This document shows positions 27,848 through 38,073 of a stretch of DNA of 64,000 nucleotides, one piece after another (within the stretch, counting starts at the first letter, position 1; each line of letters opens with the position of its first letter). The notes under the pieces were generated by a model. The model had not been told where the DNA came from. It made no database searches and was given only the letters and a program-made list of their open reading frames with translations. Location of the stretch: positions 186,001-250,000 of the forward strand of contig NZ_CP031728.1 in the NCBI RefSeq assembly GCF_008806975.1, in the 5' to 3' direction. This DNA is from Cellvibrio sp. KY-GH-1 (GTDB lineage: Bacteria; Pseudomonadota; Gammaproteobacteria; Pseudomonadales; Cellvibrionaceae). The position numbers were made by a program, and so were the translations under genes.

Positions 27848-29263
27848 TTGACGCATTCTCTGGCAGTTCGTTGTTTATTGTTATTGATTCTACCGCTGGC
27901 ACCTTGGGTAAACGCCGGGCAAAAAGTGGATGTCTATCGTGCCGATGTGCTGGTAAAGAATCAGGGAGAATCCGAGCGCAATACGGCGGCACGGGCCAGT
28001 TTTGGTGAGTTGATGGTGCGGGTTAGCGGTCAACGCAACGCGGTGGAGCACCCGATAATCCAGCAGGCACTGCCCAAGGCACAGAACTATCTGTTTGGTT
28101 TTACTTATAAATCCACGGCGGAAAAAATAACTGAAGACGGCAAATCCCTACCTGCGCTGGCGTTGCAACTGAACTACGAGCCTCAGGCAATAGAACAATT
28201 ATTGCGTGAAGCCCAATTGCCCCTGTGGCCCGCCACCCGCCCCAAGTTGCTCGTTTGGTTGGTGTATAAGGATGCAACAGGCTTGCATCAGGTTCCGCAG
28301 GTCGTTGATTTGCAGGCGATGAATCGGCAGGCTGCTTATCGTGGTTTGCCGTTGGCATTTCCCAAGTTGGATCTGGAAGACAGTTTGTCCTTAACCGCCG
28401 AAGATCTCTGGGCGGTTGATGGAGAAAAAATCAAAGCCGCTTCGTTGCGCTATAAAGCGGATGCAATTCTTGTGGGGCGTTACGCTCCAACAAGCCTGGG
28501 ACCTATTCCGGTACCAGTGGCGAAAGATCAAGGTGCGGCAACCTCTACTGGACTGGCAACAAGTAGTGAGCCGTCATTGTCTGTCGGTGCGAGTTCGAGT
28601 GAAGCTTCGGCAATAGCAGATGGGACCATGGTGCCGCCGCCCGTGCTCGGGCCCTGGCTGGGTGATTGGCAATTGCTTCATGGCGATTATCCCCAAACCT
28701 TTACGGATGAAACTCCGGAAGTTGCGGGACTGTTTGCATCGGCCATTGATCGTGCAGCGGATTACTTTGCGAACCAATACGCGATCATCCCCACCAATCA
28801 GGGGCCGCAAACTATTGTGTTGCGTGTGGGTAATATCACCAGTTTTGGCGCGTTCAAGCAGGCGCAACGTTATCTGGATGACCTGGCGATGGTACAACGC
28901 ATGGAAGTTGTCTCGGTGAATGCGGATGGTCTGTTAGTGCGTTTAACCACCGAGGGAGATATCAAATTATTGATGAGTACACTCGCGCTGGGTCGCCGCT
29001 TGGCCCCTTTACAATCTGATAGCCTATCTACTGCTGGTGTGCAAGTCGTCGCGGCAGGCGATCCAGCCAGTTCTGTTGTTCAAAGTGATTCCGCTATTGA
29101 TGCTGACGCTATGGCAGAGTTGGATCAGGCGCTCGCGAATGAACAGGCTGCTAATGCGCAACTTGATGGAGTGGCGGCGATAGAAGCAACGCCCGCTGCT
29201 CCGTTTGTGCCGGCTCATGCCGGTACCTTGGATGATCCGTTAATTTACGTTTGGCAAAAATAG
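27848..29263 (+). CDS. DUF2066 domain-containing secreted protein
   Basis: About 471 residues from the TTG at 27848, which has AGGGG 6 nt upstream and gives a clean signal peptide ending near WVNAG. The segment VDVYRADVLVKNQGESERNTAARASFGELMVRVSGQR is the DUF2066 N-terminus. A Ser/Ala-rich stretch near 230-265 and an Ala-rich tail near 420-460 look disordered. DUF2066 genes commonly lie between purM and hda in gammaproteobacteria, as here. Function unknown. The frame is open from 27776, but that N-terminus is not signal-like. Confidence 0.82.
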   Translation: MTHSLAVRCLLLLILPLAPWVNAGQKVDVYRADVLVKNQGESERNTAARASFGELMVRVSGQRNAVEHPIIQQALPKAQNYLFGFTYKSTAEKITEDGKSLPALALQLNYEPQAIEQLLREAQLPLWPATRPKLLVWLVYKDATGLHQVPQVVDLQAMNRQAAYRGLPLAFPKLDLEDSLSLTAEDLWAVDGEKIKAASLRYKADAILVGRYAPTSLGPIPVPVAKDQGAATSTGLATSSEPSLSVGASSSEASAIADGTMVPPPVLGPWLGDWQLLHGDYPQTFTDETPEVAGLFASAIDRAADYFANQYAIIPTNQGPQTIVLRVGNITSFGAFKQAQRYLDDLAMVQRMEVVSVNADGLLVRLTTEGDIKLLMSTLALGRRLAPLQSDSLSTAGVQVVAAGDPASSVVQSDSAIDADAMAELDQALANEQAANAQLDGVAAIEATPAAPFVPAHAGTLDDPLIYVWQK

Positions 29264-29281
29264 AGTTTGGCAGAAGTAGTT

Positions 29282-29995
29282 ATGATTGACTTGCCACAGC
29301 AGTTATCCCTTAGCGTCAACTTAAATGATGACGCCACCTTTAAAAATTTTTATGCGCCTGCAGCAACTCACAATGCCATGGTGGTGCAGGGTTTACGCGC
29401 GCAATTGGATGCAAGCGGCGAAGCATTTATTTATTTATGGGGCGCGCCGGGTTGCGGGTTGACCCATTTGTTACAAGCGGCTTGTCATCAAGCGCAGGAA
29501 TCGGGTCTGTCGGCGCAATACCTGCCGTTGCGTGATCTGGTGGGCTACGCCCCGGATGAGTTGTTTGTTGGTCTTGAAGCGCTGGATTTAGTTTGCCTCG
29601 ATTGCCTGCCCACTGTTGCTGGGCGCCCGGACTGGGAGCTGGCGATTTTTAATTTGTACAATCGTTTGCGTGAGCAGGGAAAGCGTCTGTTAGTGGCGGC
29701 GGAGCACAGTCCGCGCGAGTTGGCGATTTCACTGGAAGATTTGCGCTCGCGTTTGCAATGGGGCGTTACTTATCAAGTGCACAGCCTGAGTGATGAAGAA
29801 AAGCAGCAGGCCTTGCAATTGCGCGCTCGCGCTCGCGGCCTGGAGTTGAGCGACGACGTGGCGCAATACATCATCCAGCGCTTGCCGCGCGATACCAACG
29901 AACTTTTCTGGCAGTTGCAGCGGCTCGATCATGCGTCACTCGCCGAGCAGCGCAAGCTAACCATTCCTTTTGTAAAGAAAGTATTAGCCATTTGA
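29282..29995 (+). CDS. hda: DnaA-inactivator protein Hda
   Basis: About 237 residues; homologous to the DnaA AAA+ domain but without the DNA-binding domain IV. The N-terminal QQLSLSV is the beta-clamp binding motif that Hda uses to stimulate ATP hydrolysis by DnaA after replication starts (RIDA). Walker-like loop GAPGCGLTHLL, LVCLDCLPTVAG and the arginine-finger region LRSRLQWGVTY followed by LSDEEKQQALQLRARARGLEL match E. coli Hda. Start taken as ATG 29282; TTG at 29267 is an alternative. Confidence 0.94.
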   Translation: MIDLPQQLSLSVNLNDDATFKNFYAPAATHNAMVVQGLRAQLDASGEAFIYLWGAPGCGLTHLLQAACHQAQESGLSAQYLPLRDLVGYAPDELFVGLEALDLVCLDCLPTVAGRPDWELAIFNLYNRLREQGKRLLVAAEHSPRELAISLEDLRSRLQWGVTYQVHSLSDEEKQQALQLRARARGLELSDDVAQYIIQRLPRDTNELFWQLQRLDHASLAEQRKLTIPFVKKVLAI

Positions 29996-30156
29996 TCCCG
30001 CCGGGTTTCGCACCCACAATCATTCCCATTCGGATGTCCGCGACAGTTGGTTTCTGTCGTGGTCACCACTTCAGGTTTTTTGCGTAAATCGGAGCGCTCC
30101 AACGCTGTTTGCACTTTAGATTACGCCGCGTTTTTCATCGCACCGCTGCGATAAAC

Positions 30157-30172
30157 ATAACAATCGTGTTAT
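30157..30172. promoter_or_regulatory. Palindrome upstream of the GH9 gene
   Basis: ATAACA (30157-30162) and TGTTAT (30167-30172) form a perfect 6-4-6 palindrome 40 nt before the cellulase start codon. Its place just upstream of the ribosome binding site suggests an operator or promoter-proximal site; the regulator is unknown. Confidence 0.35.
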
Positions 30173-30212
30173 CAATCTGACGGGTATTGATTAGTCAGTA
30201 ATGGAGATCCCT

Positions 30213-31994
30213 ATGCTATTTTCCCTCAATCGTTTGACCAGCGTTGTTGCGCTCATTTGTTTTTCCGGCTTTTTAGTGGCCTGCGGCAGCGGCGGTAACG
30301 GCAGCTCTGGTAGTGCTGTCAGTGCGACAACTAGCGCGGGCGTCGCAGGGTTAATTAAATTGAATCAAGTGGGTTTTTTACCGGAATCTATGAAGCTTGC
30401 GGTAGTACCCGATGTCTCTGAGACCGGCTTTAAAGTGGTTAAAGCGGGCACAACAACTGAAGTATTTAGTGGGCGCTTAGGAATGGGGGTAGTGTGGGAT
30501 GCCTCAGGTGAACGCGTAAAGCTTGCGGATTTTTCGAGTGTAAAAGCGCCGGGCGATTATCAAATCCACATTGAAGGTCTCGCGGATTCACACGTATTTA
30601 CCATCGCTGCCGATGCTTATGAGCCATTGCTCGCTGCGAGCATCAAGGCGTTTTATTTCAATCGCGCCAGCGCGGAATTACTGTCGGAACACGCCGGAAA
30701 ATTTGCGCGCCCACTTGGGCACCCGGATACTCAGGTATTAATTCATCCGTCTGCCGCGAGCGACGCGCGCCCGGCGGGATTTGTGATTACCAGTCCCAAA
30801 GGTTGGTATGACGCGGGTGATTACAACAAATACATCGTTAACTCAGGGATTGCCACTTACAGCTTGCTTGCCGCCTACGAGCACTTTCCGGAATTATTTG
30901 ATGCGCAGAATTTGGTGATTCCCGAGAGTGGTAATTCACTGCCGGATTTGCTCGATGAAGCTCTGTGGAATCTGGAATGGATGCTGAGCATGCAGGATCC
31001 CAATGATGGCGGTGTTTATCACAAACTCACCAATAAAAATTTTGATGGCACAGTGATGCCGCACCAGGCAACCAGTGAGCGCTATGTGGTGCAAAAGACA
31101 ACAGCAGCCGCATTGGATTTTGCCGCCGTAATGGCGACTGCCAGCCGTGTATTTGCGCAGTATGAAAATCAACTGCCGGGAATGTCAGCGAAAATGTTGG
31201 CGGCGGCTGAGTCGGCCTGGGCATGGGCAAATGCAAACCCTGCAATTACCTACCAACAGCCGAGCGATGTGAAAACCGGTGAATATGGCGATAAAAATCT
31301 CGCAGATGAATTTGCTTGGGCAGCGTCCGAGTTGTATGTCACAACTAAAAACGATGTTTTCTATAGCGCGTTTAAACCAAGTGAAACCCAGATTACCGTA
31401 CCGTCATGGGGCGATGTTCGCGGTCTTGCCTGGGTTTCTCTGGCGCACCATCGCGACCATTTAACGACCGTTGCGGATCAGGCGTTGATTGCCAAGCGCA
31501 TTGAGTCACTTGCGGCAAGCTTGCACACGGCATGGTCGGTATCGCCGTATAAAACCAGTATGCAAAAAGGAAATTTTGTGTGGGGTAGTAATTCCGGTGC
31601 TTTGAATCAGGCGCTGATGTTGGTACAGGCCTATCGCTTGACCGGCAAGCGCGAGTATCTGGATGTTGCGCAATCGCAACTGGATTATGTACTCGGGCGC
31701 AATGCAACAGACACTTCATTTGTCACGGGTTTCGGCGAAAGGTCGACTTTGCATCCACATCATCGCCCTTCAGAGGCCGATGAAATTGCAGAACCAATTC
31801 CGGGTTTTATTGCGGGTGGCCCACAGCCCGGGCAGCAGGATAAATCCGGATGCAATGCTACATATCCATCTAACCTGGCCGCGAAATCCTATCTGGATAA
31901 TTACTGCAGCTACGCGAGTAATGAAATTGCTATTAACTGGAATGCGCCCCTTGTGTATGTAACTGCTGCGGTGCAAGCGTTAACGCCAAAGTAA
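30213..31994 (+). CDS. Glycoside hydrolase family 9 cellulase/cellodextrinase, lipoprotein
   Basis: About 593 residues. The N-terminal lipobox FLVAC with a following Gly/Ser-rich stretch predicts a lipoprotein, so the enzyme is membrane-anchored and likely acts on cello-oligosaccharides or cellulose near the cell. An Ig-like CelD_N domain (IKLNQVGFLPESMKLAVV, about 45-130) precedes the (alpha/alpha)6 GH9 domain. Catalytic motifs are DAGDYNK near residue 199, HPHHRPSEAD near 515 and the general-acid Glu in ASNEIAINWNAPLVY near 570. The ATG at 30213 is preferred over 30201 because GGAG lies 6 nt upstream of it. Confidence 0.93.
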   Translation: MLFSLNRLTSVVALICFSGFLVACGSGGNGSSGSAVSATTSAGVAGLIKLNQVGFLPESMKLAVVPDVSETGFKVVKAGTTTEVFSGRLGMGVVWDASGERVKLADFSSVKAPGDYQIHIEGLADSHVFTIAADAYEPLLAASIKAFYFNRASAELLSEHAGKFARPLGHPDTQVLIHPSAASDARPAGFVITSPKGWYDAGDYNKYIVNSGIATYSLLAAYEHFPELFDAQNLVIPESGNSLPDLLDEALWNLEWMLSMQDPNDGGVYHKLTNKNFDGTVMPHQATSERYVVQKTTAAALDFAAVMATASRVFAQYENQLPGMSAKMLAAAESAWAWANANPAITYQQPSDVKTGEYGDKNLADEFAWAASELYVTTKNDVFYSAFKPSETQITVPSWGDVRGLAWVSLAHHRDHLTTVADQALIAKRIESLAASLHTAWSVSPYKTSMQKGNFVWGSNSGALNQALMLVQAYRLTGKREYLDVAQSQLDYVLGRNATDTSFVTGFGERSTLHPHHRPSEADEIAEPIPGFIAGGPQPGQQDKSGCNATYPSNLAAKSYLDNYCSYASNEIAINWNAPLVYVTAAVQALTPK

Positions 31995-32035
31995 AAATGC
32001 CGTTTTAAGTTCCTTTAAGCCGTTAATCCTACAAT

Positions 32036-32059
32036 CGCCAGCAACGTGCTGGCGTTTTT
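32036..32059 (+). terminator. Terminator after the GH9 gene
   Basis: CGCCAGCA (32036-32043) pairs with TGCTGGCG (32047-32054) around an ACG loop, followed by T5. It separates the cellulase from the PQQ-dehydrogenase gene, which therefore needs its own promoter. Confidence 0.88.
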
Positions 32060-32124
32060 ATTTCTGTGATGTTTAGGGTGTTTTTGCCGTGTCGGGCGGC
32101 GCATGATGGTCATTCGTAAAATCT

Positions 32125-32158
32125 CGTAACAGTTGCATTAAAAATCGCGTAACGGTTG
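32125..32158 (+). promoter_or_regulatory. Tandem direct repeats upstream of the PQQ-dehydrogenase gene
   Basis: CGTAACAGTTG (32125-32135) and CGTAACGGTTG (32148-32158) are 10 of 11 identical and spaced 23 nt start to start, about two helical turns. Such spacing is common for activator sites. They end 21 nt before the start codon, so they could also overlap the promoter and act negatively. Confidence 0.35.
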
Positions 32159-32179
32159 TTTTTGGACGAGGAGTGGAAC

Positions 32180-34429
32180 ATGCAAATCTGTGTAAAAATA
32201 ATAATTTTAATTGCCAGTAGTTTGATGTTGTTGTGCTGCGGCGGTGGGGGTGGTGGTAATAAGCCATCTTCCTCATCGATTGCCTCTTCAATCGTTGTTT
32301 CATCACCTACATCGAATAATTCTGCGGCGAGCTCATCCCAAAGCAATGTGGTTTCCGGTCTGGCTAATCGACCTGGAAACAAAACCTGTATGGCACCAGT
32401 GCCGATTGTTTCTGGTTCCACCACTATTAGTTGGTCCGCGATATTTCCATCGCTACCAAATATCGTGCAAGCCACCAATCTAATTCAATCGCCCGATGAC
32501 AATAGTGTTTGGTATGCGCTGCGCCAGTCCGGCATTGTGGTGCGTTTTCCTAATCAGTCATCTGCAAACACGTTAACAACTGTGTTGGATATTGAGGATC
32601 GTGTTGACTTTAACGATAGTGAAACAGGTCTTTTGGGGATTGCATTTCATCCGCAGTTTGCCAGCAATCGCTATGTGTATTTTTATTATATGGGACGTAA
32701 CCAAAGTAATGGGTTGGAATCACGTGTGGCGCGTTATCGATTTTTAGCCAATGGGGATATTGATAAAAATAGCGAATTCATTTTATTGCGTTTTGATCAG
32801 CCATTTTCCAATCACAATGGAGGTCAACTCGCGTTTGGTAAAGATGGATTTTTGTATATCAGCGCCGGTGACGGCGGTAGTGGCGGCGATCCGCAACAAA
32901 ATGGCCAAAATAAAAATAATTTGCTGGGGAAAATTCTACGTATAGATGTTGATTCATCGAGCGCCGAGAAAAATTATGGCATACCGGGAGATAATCCATT
33001 TGCCAGTGGTGGCGGGTCACCAGAAATTTGGGCGTATGGTTTACGCAATCCCTGGCGATTTAGTTTTGATAAGGAAACTGGTGAACTATGGGCGGGTGAT
33101 GTCGGGCAGGGCGCTTGGGAAGAAGTTAATGTAATTACGCGCGGTGGTAATTACGGTTGGGGTGATATGGAAGGCGATACGTGCTACAGCGGCAGACCTA
33201 ATTGCTCTACCACCAATAAAATTCGGCCGGTGTTATCGATTAGCCACAACACGGGTGTGTGTTCGATCATTGGTGGTTTCGTGTATCGTGGCAGCCAATA
33301 TCCAGCGGCATATGGAAAATATTTCTATACCGATTTTTGCATCAACACCATGCAGTCCATTACGCGCACTGGTGAAAATGTCAATGTGGCGAGCCATGGT
33401 GATGTGCCGGTGGATATAGTGTCCTTTGCGCAGGACAATCAAGGCGAACTCTATGCGATTGGGCAGCGCGGTGCCGGCTCGCAGATTGTAAAATTGCAAG
33501 CAACCGGAGGCAGTTTAATTCCAGGAACTATGGCGCAACGTTTGTCGGCCACAGGCTGTGTCGATGCAGCTAATCCACGTTTGCCATCAACTGCAATGAT
33601 TCCCTACAACGTAGAAACCCAACTCTGGTCCGACTCAGCCACCAAAGAGCGCTATCTGGCGCTGCCGGATAATACCAAAATTGATTTGGCGAGTGACGGC
33701 GATTTTTTATTTCCGGTGGGAAGTGTATTGTTGAAACATTTCAAGCTTGGCGATAAATATATTGAGACACGCTTGTTTGCGCGCGGCCAATTGGGGTGGC
33801 AGGGTTTCAGCTATGAATGGCGCGATGATCAAACAGACGCAACGCTGTTAGCAGATGGCAAAGAAAAAACCATCGACACTATTTTGTGGCAATATCCCAG
33901 CCCTGCGCAGTGTCTGGTGTGTCACACCCAAGCCGCCAATTTTTCACTGGGCTTGGAAACCCTGCAGCTAAATGCGAGCATGAATTATTCCGGCATTAGT
34001 GCAAATCAATTGGATACCCTCGCTCATATCCAATTGTTCTCTTCAGCAATGACTACTACCCAAAAAGCGCAAAAATTATTTCCGCTAGATCACCCGAGTG
34101 CAACACTTGCACAGCGTGCACGTTCCTATTTGCACAGCAACTGCAGTGGGTGTCATCGCCCAGCGGGCGTATCTTCGGTAAATTTGGATCTTCGTTTTTC
34201 TTCGACATTAACTGCAATGAATGCCTGCGATGCTCGCCCCATGGTAGAAGACCTGGGTATTGCGAATGCGCGGCTGATTGCACCCGGTGAGCCTGCGCGA
34301 TCAGTATTGCTGGCGCGGATGAAAGTGCGCAACGGCAACCAAATGCCAACACTGGGTACGCATTTGGTTGACGAGGCGGCGGTGCAGGTGGTGAGTGATT
34401 GGATTTCTGGTTTAACGGGATGTGAGTAA
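32180..34429 (+). CDS. PQQ-dependent sugar dehydrogenase fused to a diheme c-type cytochrome, lipoprotein
   Basis: About 749 residues from the ATG at 32180 (GAGGAG upstream). A lipobox around LMLLCC and a Ser-rich linker are followed by a glucose/sorbosone-dehydrogenase beta-propeller (about 70-440: FHPQFASNRYVYFYY, NHNGGQLAFGKDGFLYISAGDGG, GLRNPWRFSFD, RGGNYGWGDMEG) like bacterial AA12 enzymes. The C-terminal part (about 450-749) has CLVCH near 577 and CSGCH near 654 plus a GNQMP axial-ligand region, resembling the SO2930 diheme family. It would oxidise a sugar and pass electrons directly to hemes; the acceptor is unknown. Confidence 0.85.
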   Translation: MQICVKIIILIASSLMLLCCGGGGGGNKPSSSSIASSIVVSSPTSNNSAASSSQSNVVSGLANRPGNKTCMAPVPIVSGSTTISWSAIFPSLPNIVQATNLIQSPDDNSVWYALRQSGIVVRFPNQSSANTLTTVLDIEDRVDFNDSETGLLGIAFHPQFASNRYVYFYYMGRNQSNGLESRVARYRFLANGDIDKNSEFILLRFDQPFSNHNGGQLAFGKDGFLYISAGDGGSGGDPQQNGQNKNNLLGKILRIDVDSSSAEKNYGIPGDNPFASGGGSPEIWAYGLRNPWRFSFDKETGELWAGDVGQGAWEEVNVITRGGNYGWGDMEGDTCYSGRPNCSTTNKIRPVLSISHNTGVCSIIGGFVYRGSQYPAAYGKYFYTDFCINTMQSITRTGENVNVASHGDVPVDIVSFAQDNQGELYAIGQRGAGSQIVKLQATGGSLIPGTMAQRLSATGCVDAANPRLPSTAMIPYNVETQLWSDSATKERYLALPDNTKIDLASDGDFLFPVGSVLLKHFKLGDKYIETRLFARGQLGWQGFSYEWRDDQTDATLLADGKEKTIDTILWQYPSPAQCLVCHTQAANFSLGLETLQLNASMNYSGISANQLDTLAHIQLFSSAMTTTQKAQKLFPLDHPSATLAQRARSYLHSNCSGCHRPAGVSSVNLDLRFSSTLTAMNACDARPMVEDLGIANARLIAPGEPARSVLLARMKVRNGNQMPTLGTHLVDEAAVQVVSDWISGLTGCE

Positions 34430-34497
34430 TGATAGCGTGAGTACCAATCGATCAAGCTACGACAGGTTTATTAGCACTGTCGTAGCGGTGCAGAAAA

Positions 34498-36444
34498 TCA
34501 AGGCGCTACACACTCAAAACATTTCACATAAATACCGCGCGGGTCATTCAGGCTTTGAATTTCCTGTAGCGGTTTTAGTGTGGGTGCCAGGTCGTTCAAC
34601 ACGCTGAGTGACGCAAATTTTTCCAGTAGCGCTTTAGGTGCGAGTGCACTGGCTTGTCCTTCGGTGAGTGAGCGTAGGAACTCCTCTTTGGGAGACAGTG
34701 GGCGTTTTACAAATTCCACTTTGTAAGTGTCGAGTTTTGCATCTTGGGCAATCGCTGCGATTACATCCTTCAGGGTCCCCAGTTCATCGACCAAACCAAT
34801 TTCTTTCGCTTTGGTTCCGGTCCAAACATGGCCTTGTGCAATCTCGTGAATTGCACTTTTTTCTTGTTTGCGAGTATCGGCAACCAGCGTAATAAAGCGC
34901 TGGTAAATACTATCCACACTTTGCTGCACAATTTTGCCGGCTTTTTCTGAGAGTGGGCGATCCAGGCGCATGCTGCCGGCCAATTCCGTGGTTCCTACAC
35001 CATCGGTATTAATGCCGATTTTTTTGAGTGAATTTTCCAGGGTAGGAAATGCGCCGAATACGCCGATTGAACCGGTAATGGTGGTGGGTTGTGCCCAGAT
35101 TTTATCGCCCGCAGTGGAGATCCAGTAACCGCCAGACGCAGCCACGCTGCCCATGGAAATATAAATGGGGATTTTTTTCGCGCGCAATTTAATAATTTCA
35201 GTGCGGATCACTTCCGATGCAAAGGCACTGCCGCCGCCTGAGTCTACACGAATGACCAGCGCTTTTACGTCACTGTCATCTTTTACTTGCTGTAGCAACT
35301 CCACCATGCTGTCGCTGCCAATCGAACCATCGGGTTGATGCCCATCCACAATGGAGCCCACGGCGGTGATAACGGCGACTTTATTTTTTTCCACCGTTGG
35401 GTGTTTGCGAATATCGGCGAGGTATGATTTAACACCCACGCCGTTATACCAATTGCCTTCGCTGCTTTTTCCAACCGTATCAATCAGCATTTGATCGGTG
35501 TCCTGACGCGATTGAATTTTATCGACCAGAGCTTTTTCAATTGCCAGCTTGGCACTATCGCCTTCAGTAAGTGCCATGTGTGCATCCAGATTGTTCACGT
35601 AATCGTTGATGCTACCGGGCGGTAACTGGCGACGCTGTTCTACGTTGTTAGTGTAGGTGGCCCATAGTTCACTAATCCATTGTTCGTTGTGTTCGCGTGA
35701 CTCGGCGGACATGTCATCGCGCAAATAGGGTTCCAGGTAATCTTTGTATTTGCCGGAACGAAACGCGTGAATAGTAACGCCGAGTTTATCCAATGCGGTT
35801 TTGTAGTAATTCATGTAGCGGCCGTAACCGGTGATTTCCACTACACCCATATCGTGCAGATAAATTTCGTCGGCAAAACTGGCGAGGTAATACTGTTCTT
35901 GCGAGTAGTTGTCGCTTACGGAGAGGATTTTTTTGCCTGATTGTTTGAAATTTTCCAGCGCCTGGCCAATTTCATTCATCTTACTGAGACCACCGCCAAG
36001 CAATTTGCCGGGTTCTAATACCAGGTGAGTCACGCGCTTGTCATTCGCGCCTTTGTTAATAGCTTCTACCAGCTCGCTGACAACGGTTTCGTTTTCGTCG
36101 GGATTTTCATCGGAGAGCAACAAGCTGGTGGGGTCGATATAGCTGCGTTGATCAACCAATACTCCGGTTGGCGCAATGCGTAACGCAAAATTTTCGGGGA
36201 GTGGGTGTGGGGCATTAGCGCCGATGGCCGCGAGCAAAATTAAAATAATGATGATGAACAGTAGATTGGCGAGGGTATTTCTCACCCAGGTTAACGCGCC
36301 ACCCAAATAACCCATAAAGCGCCAGAAGCCGATCGGTTCCTTTGGTTTTATCGGAGCTGCTTTTGCCGGGGAGGTGGGTGCTGCGGCAGCGGGTTGTGGT
36401 GCTGGCTTTGACAATTCAGGTGGTTCGTAGTAATTGACTGACAC
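34498..36444 (-). CDS. sppA: Signal peptide peptidase SppA, 67-kDa type
   Basis: A 648-residue membrane serine protease that degrades cleaved signal peptides. A Pro/Ala-rich cytoplasmic N-terminus (about 1-40) precedes one TM (about 55-78) and two S49 repeats. The catalytic Lys is probably in RSGKYKDYLEPYLRDD near residue 229 and the nucleophilic Ser in MGSVAASGGYWIS near 434, as in E. coli SppA where the dyad is split between repeats. The Ala/Pro-rich N-terminal extension is longer than usual. Confidence 0.95.
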   Translation of the reverse strand: MSVNYYEPPELSKPAPQPAAAAPTSPAKAAPIKPKEPIGFWRFMGYLGGALTWVRNTLANLLFIIIILILLAAIGANAPHPLPENFALRIAPTGVLVDQRSYIDPTSLLLSDENPDENETVVSELVEAINKGANDKRVTHLVLEPGKLLGGGLSKMNEIGQALENFKQSGKKILSVSDNYSQEQYYLASFADEIYLHDMGVVEITGYGRYMNYYKTALDKLGVTIHAFRSGKYKDYLEPYLRDDMSAESREHNEQWISELWATYTNNVEQRRQLPPGSINDYVNNLDAHMALTEGDSAKLAIEKALVDKIQSRQDTDQMLIDTVGKSSEGNWYNGVGVKSYLADIRKHPTVEKNKVAVITAVGSIVDGHQPDGSIGSDSMVELLQQVKDDSDVKALVIRVDSGGGSAFASEVIRTEIIKLRAKKIPIYISMGSVAASGGYWISTAGDKIWAQPTTITGSIGVFGAFPTLENSLKKIGINTDGVGTTELAGSMRLDRPLSEKAGKIVQQSVDSIYQRFITLVADTRKQEKSAIHEIAQGHVWTGTKAKEIGLVDELGTLKDVIAAIAQDAKLDTYKVEFVKRPLSPKEEFLRSLTEGQASALAPKALLEKFASLSVLNDLAPTLKPLQEIQSLNDPRGIYVKCFECVAP

Positions 36445-36459
36445 GATAGATTCCTTGAA

Positions 36460-36981
36460 TTAACGGTGGCTGCTTTCTGCGGCAGACGTGTGAGTGGATG
36501 GGTTGGGATTGGATTGATCGGTGCCTGCATGTTGATTGATAGATTGTTTGGTGAATAAATAATAGTTCCAGTATTGCAGCCAGCGGCTGGTCATCATGGC
36601 GCCAATAAACAAGGCGCAGGTTAACAACGTGATTAGCCAATAAGCGAACGTCCAGCTACTCATGAGAAGCGGGATAATTCCAACAAAATACATGAGTGAT
36701 ACAAAACACAACCAGCTGTAAGTGCGGTGGGTTGGTTTACGCAGCAGCGGAATAAAAATCAGTAATGGAAACATTTGAAATAACCAAAACACCAAATTGC
36801 GTTTTTCGCTGGTGATGTTGAGCAGGGTAAAAATAATTAATAATCCCCCAAAGCTGAGCAGCGTGATTAATTTTCCGGTGCGCAATTTCTTTTCCAATAC
36901 CAGTGCATCCGCATCGGTAATAATAATTTCTTTTTTACGTTTTCCAGTTTCGGTTTCTGGTGTTTGTTCCGGTTGAGTCAT
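36460..36981 (-). CDS. DUF2069 family membrane protein
   Basis: A 173-residue protein with a charged N-terminus (about 1-35), four TM segments between about 38 and 135, including the motifs KRNLVFWLFQMFPLLIFIPLL and RTYSWLCFVSLMYFVG, and a hydrophilic His/Ser tail. This matches DUF2069 proteins, found next to wrbA and arsC in Pseudomonas-like genomes as here. Function unknown. It lies between wrbA and sppA. Confidence 0.8.
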   Translation of the reverse strand: MTQPEQTPETETGKRKKEIIITDADALVLEKKLRTGKLITLLSFGGLLIIFTLLNITSEKRNLVFWLFQMFPLLIFIPLLRKPTHRTYSWLCFVSLMYFVGIIPLLMSSWTFAYWLITLLTCALFIGAMMTSRWLQYWNYYLFTKQSINQHAGTDQSNPNPSTHTSAAESSHR

Positions 36982-37045
36982 GAATTTGCCTTATGGTTGC
37001 TGGCTTTATGGTTTACAGCCCGACGGTTCCTGTGCTGAATCAGTT

Positions 37046-38001
<956 letters not shown>

Positions 38002-38073
38002 TTTTAGCGTCCGTAGGGGAATGTCGCCGATTATAGCGGCTGGGTTCCCGTTTAGGTTTAAGGATTTGTTGAT

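Noticed and set aside
30041..30059. CGACAG/CTGTCG inverted repeat after hda as a terminator
   Set aside because: The stem is short with a 7-nt loop, and the nearest T-run is about 17 nt away, so termination cannot be supported.
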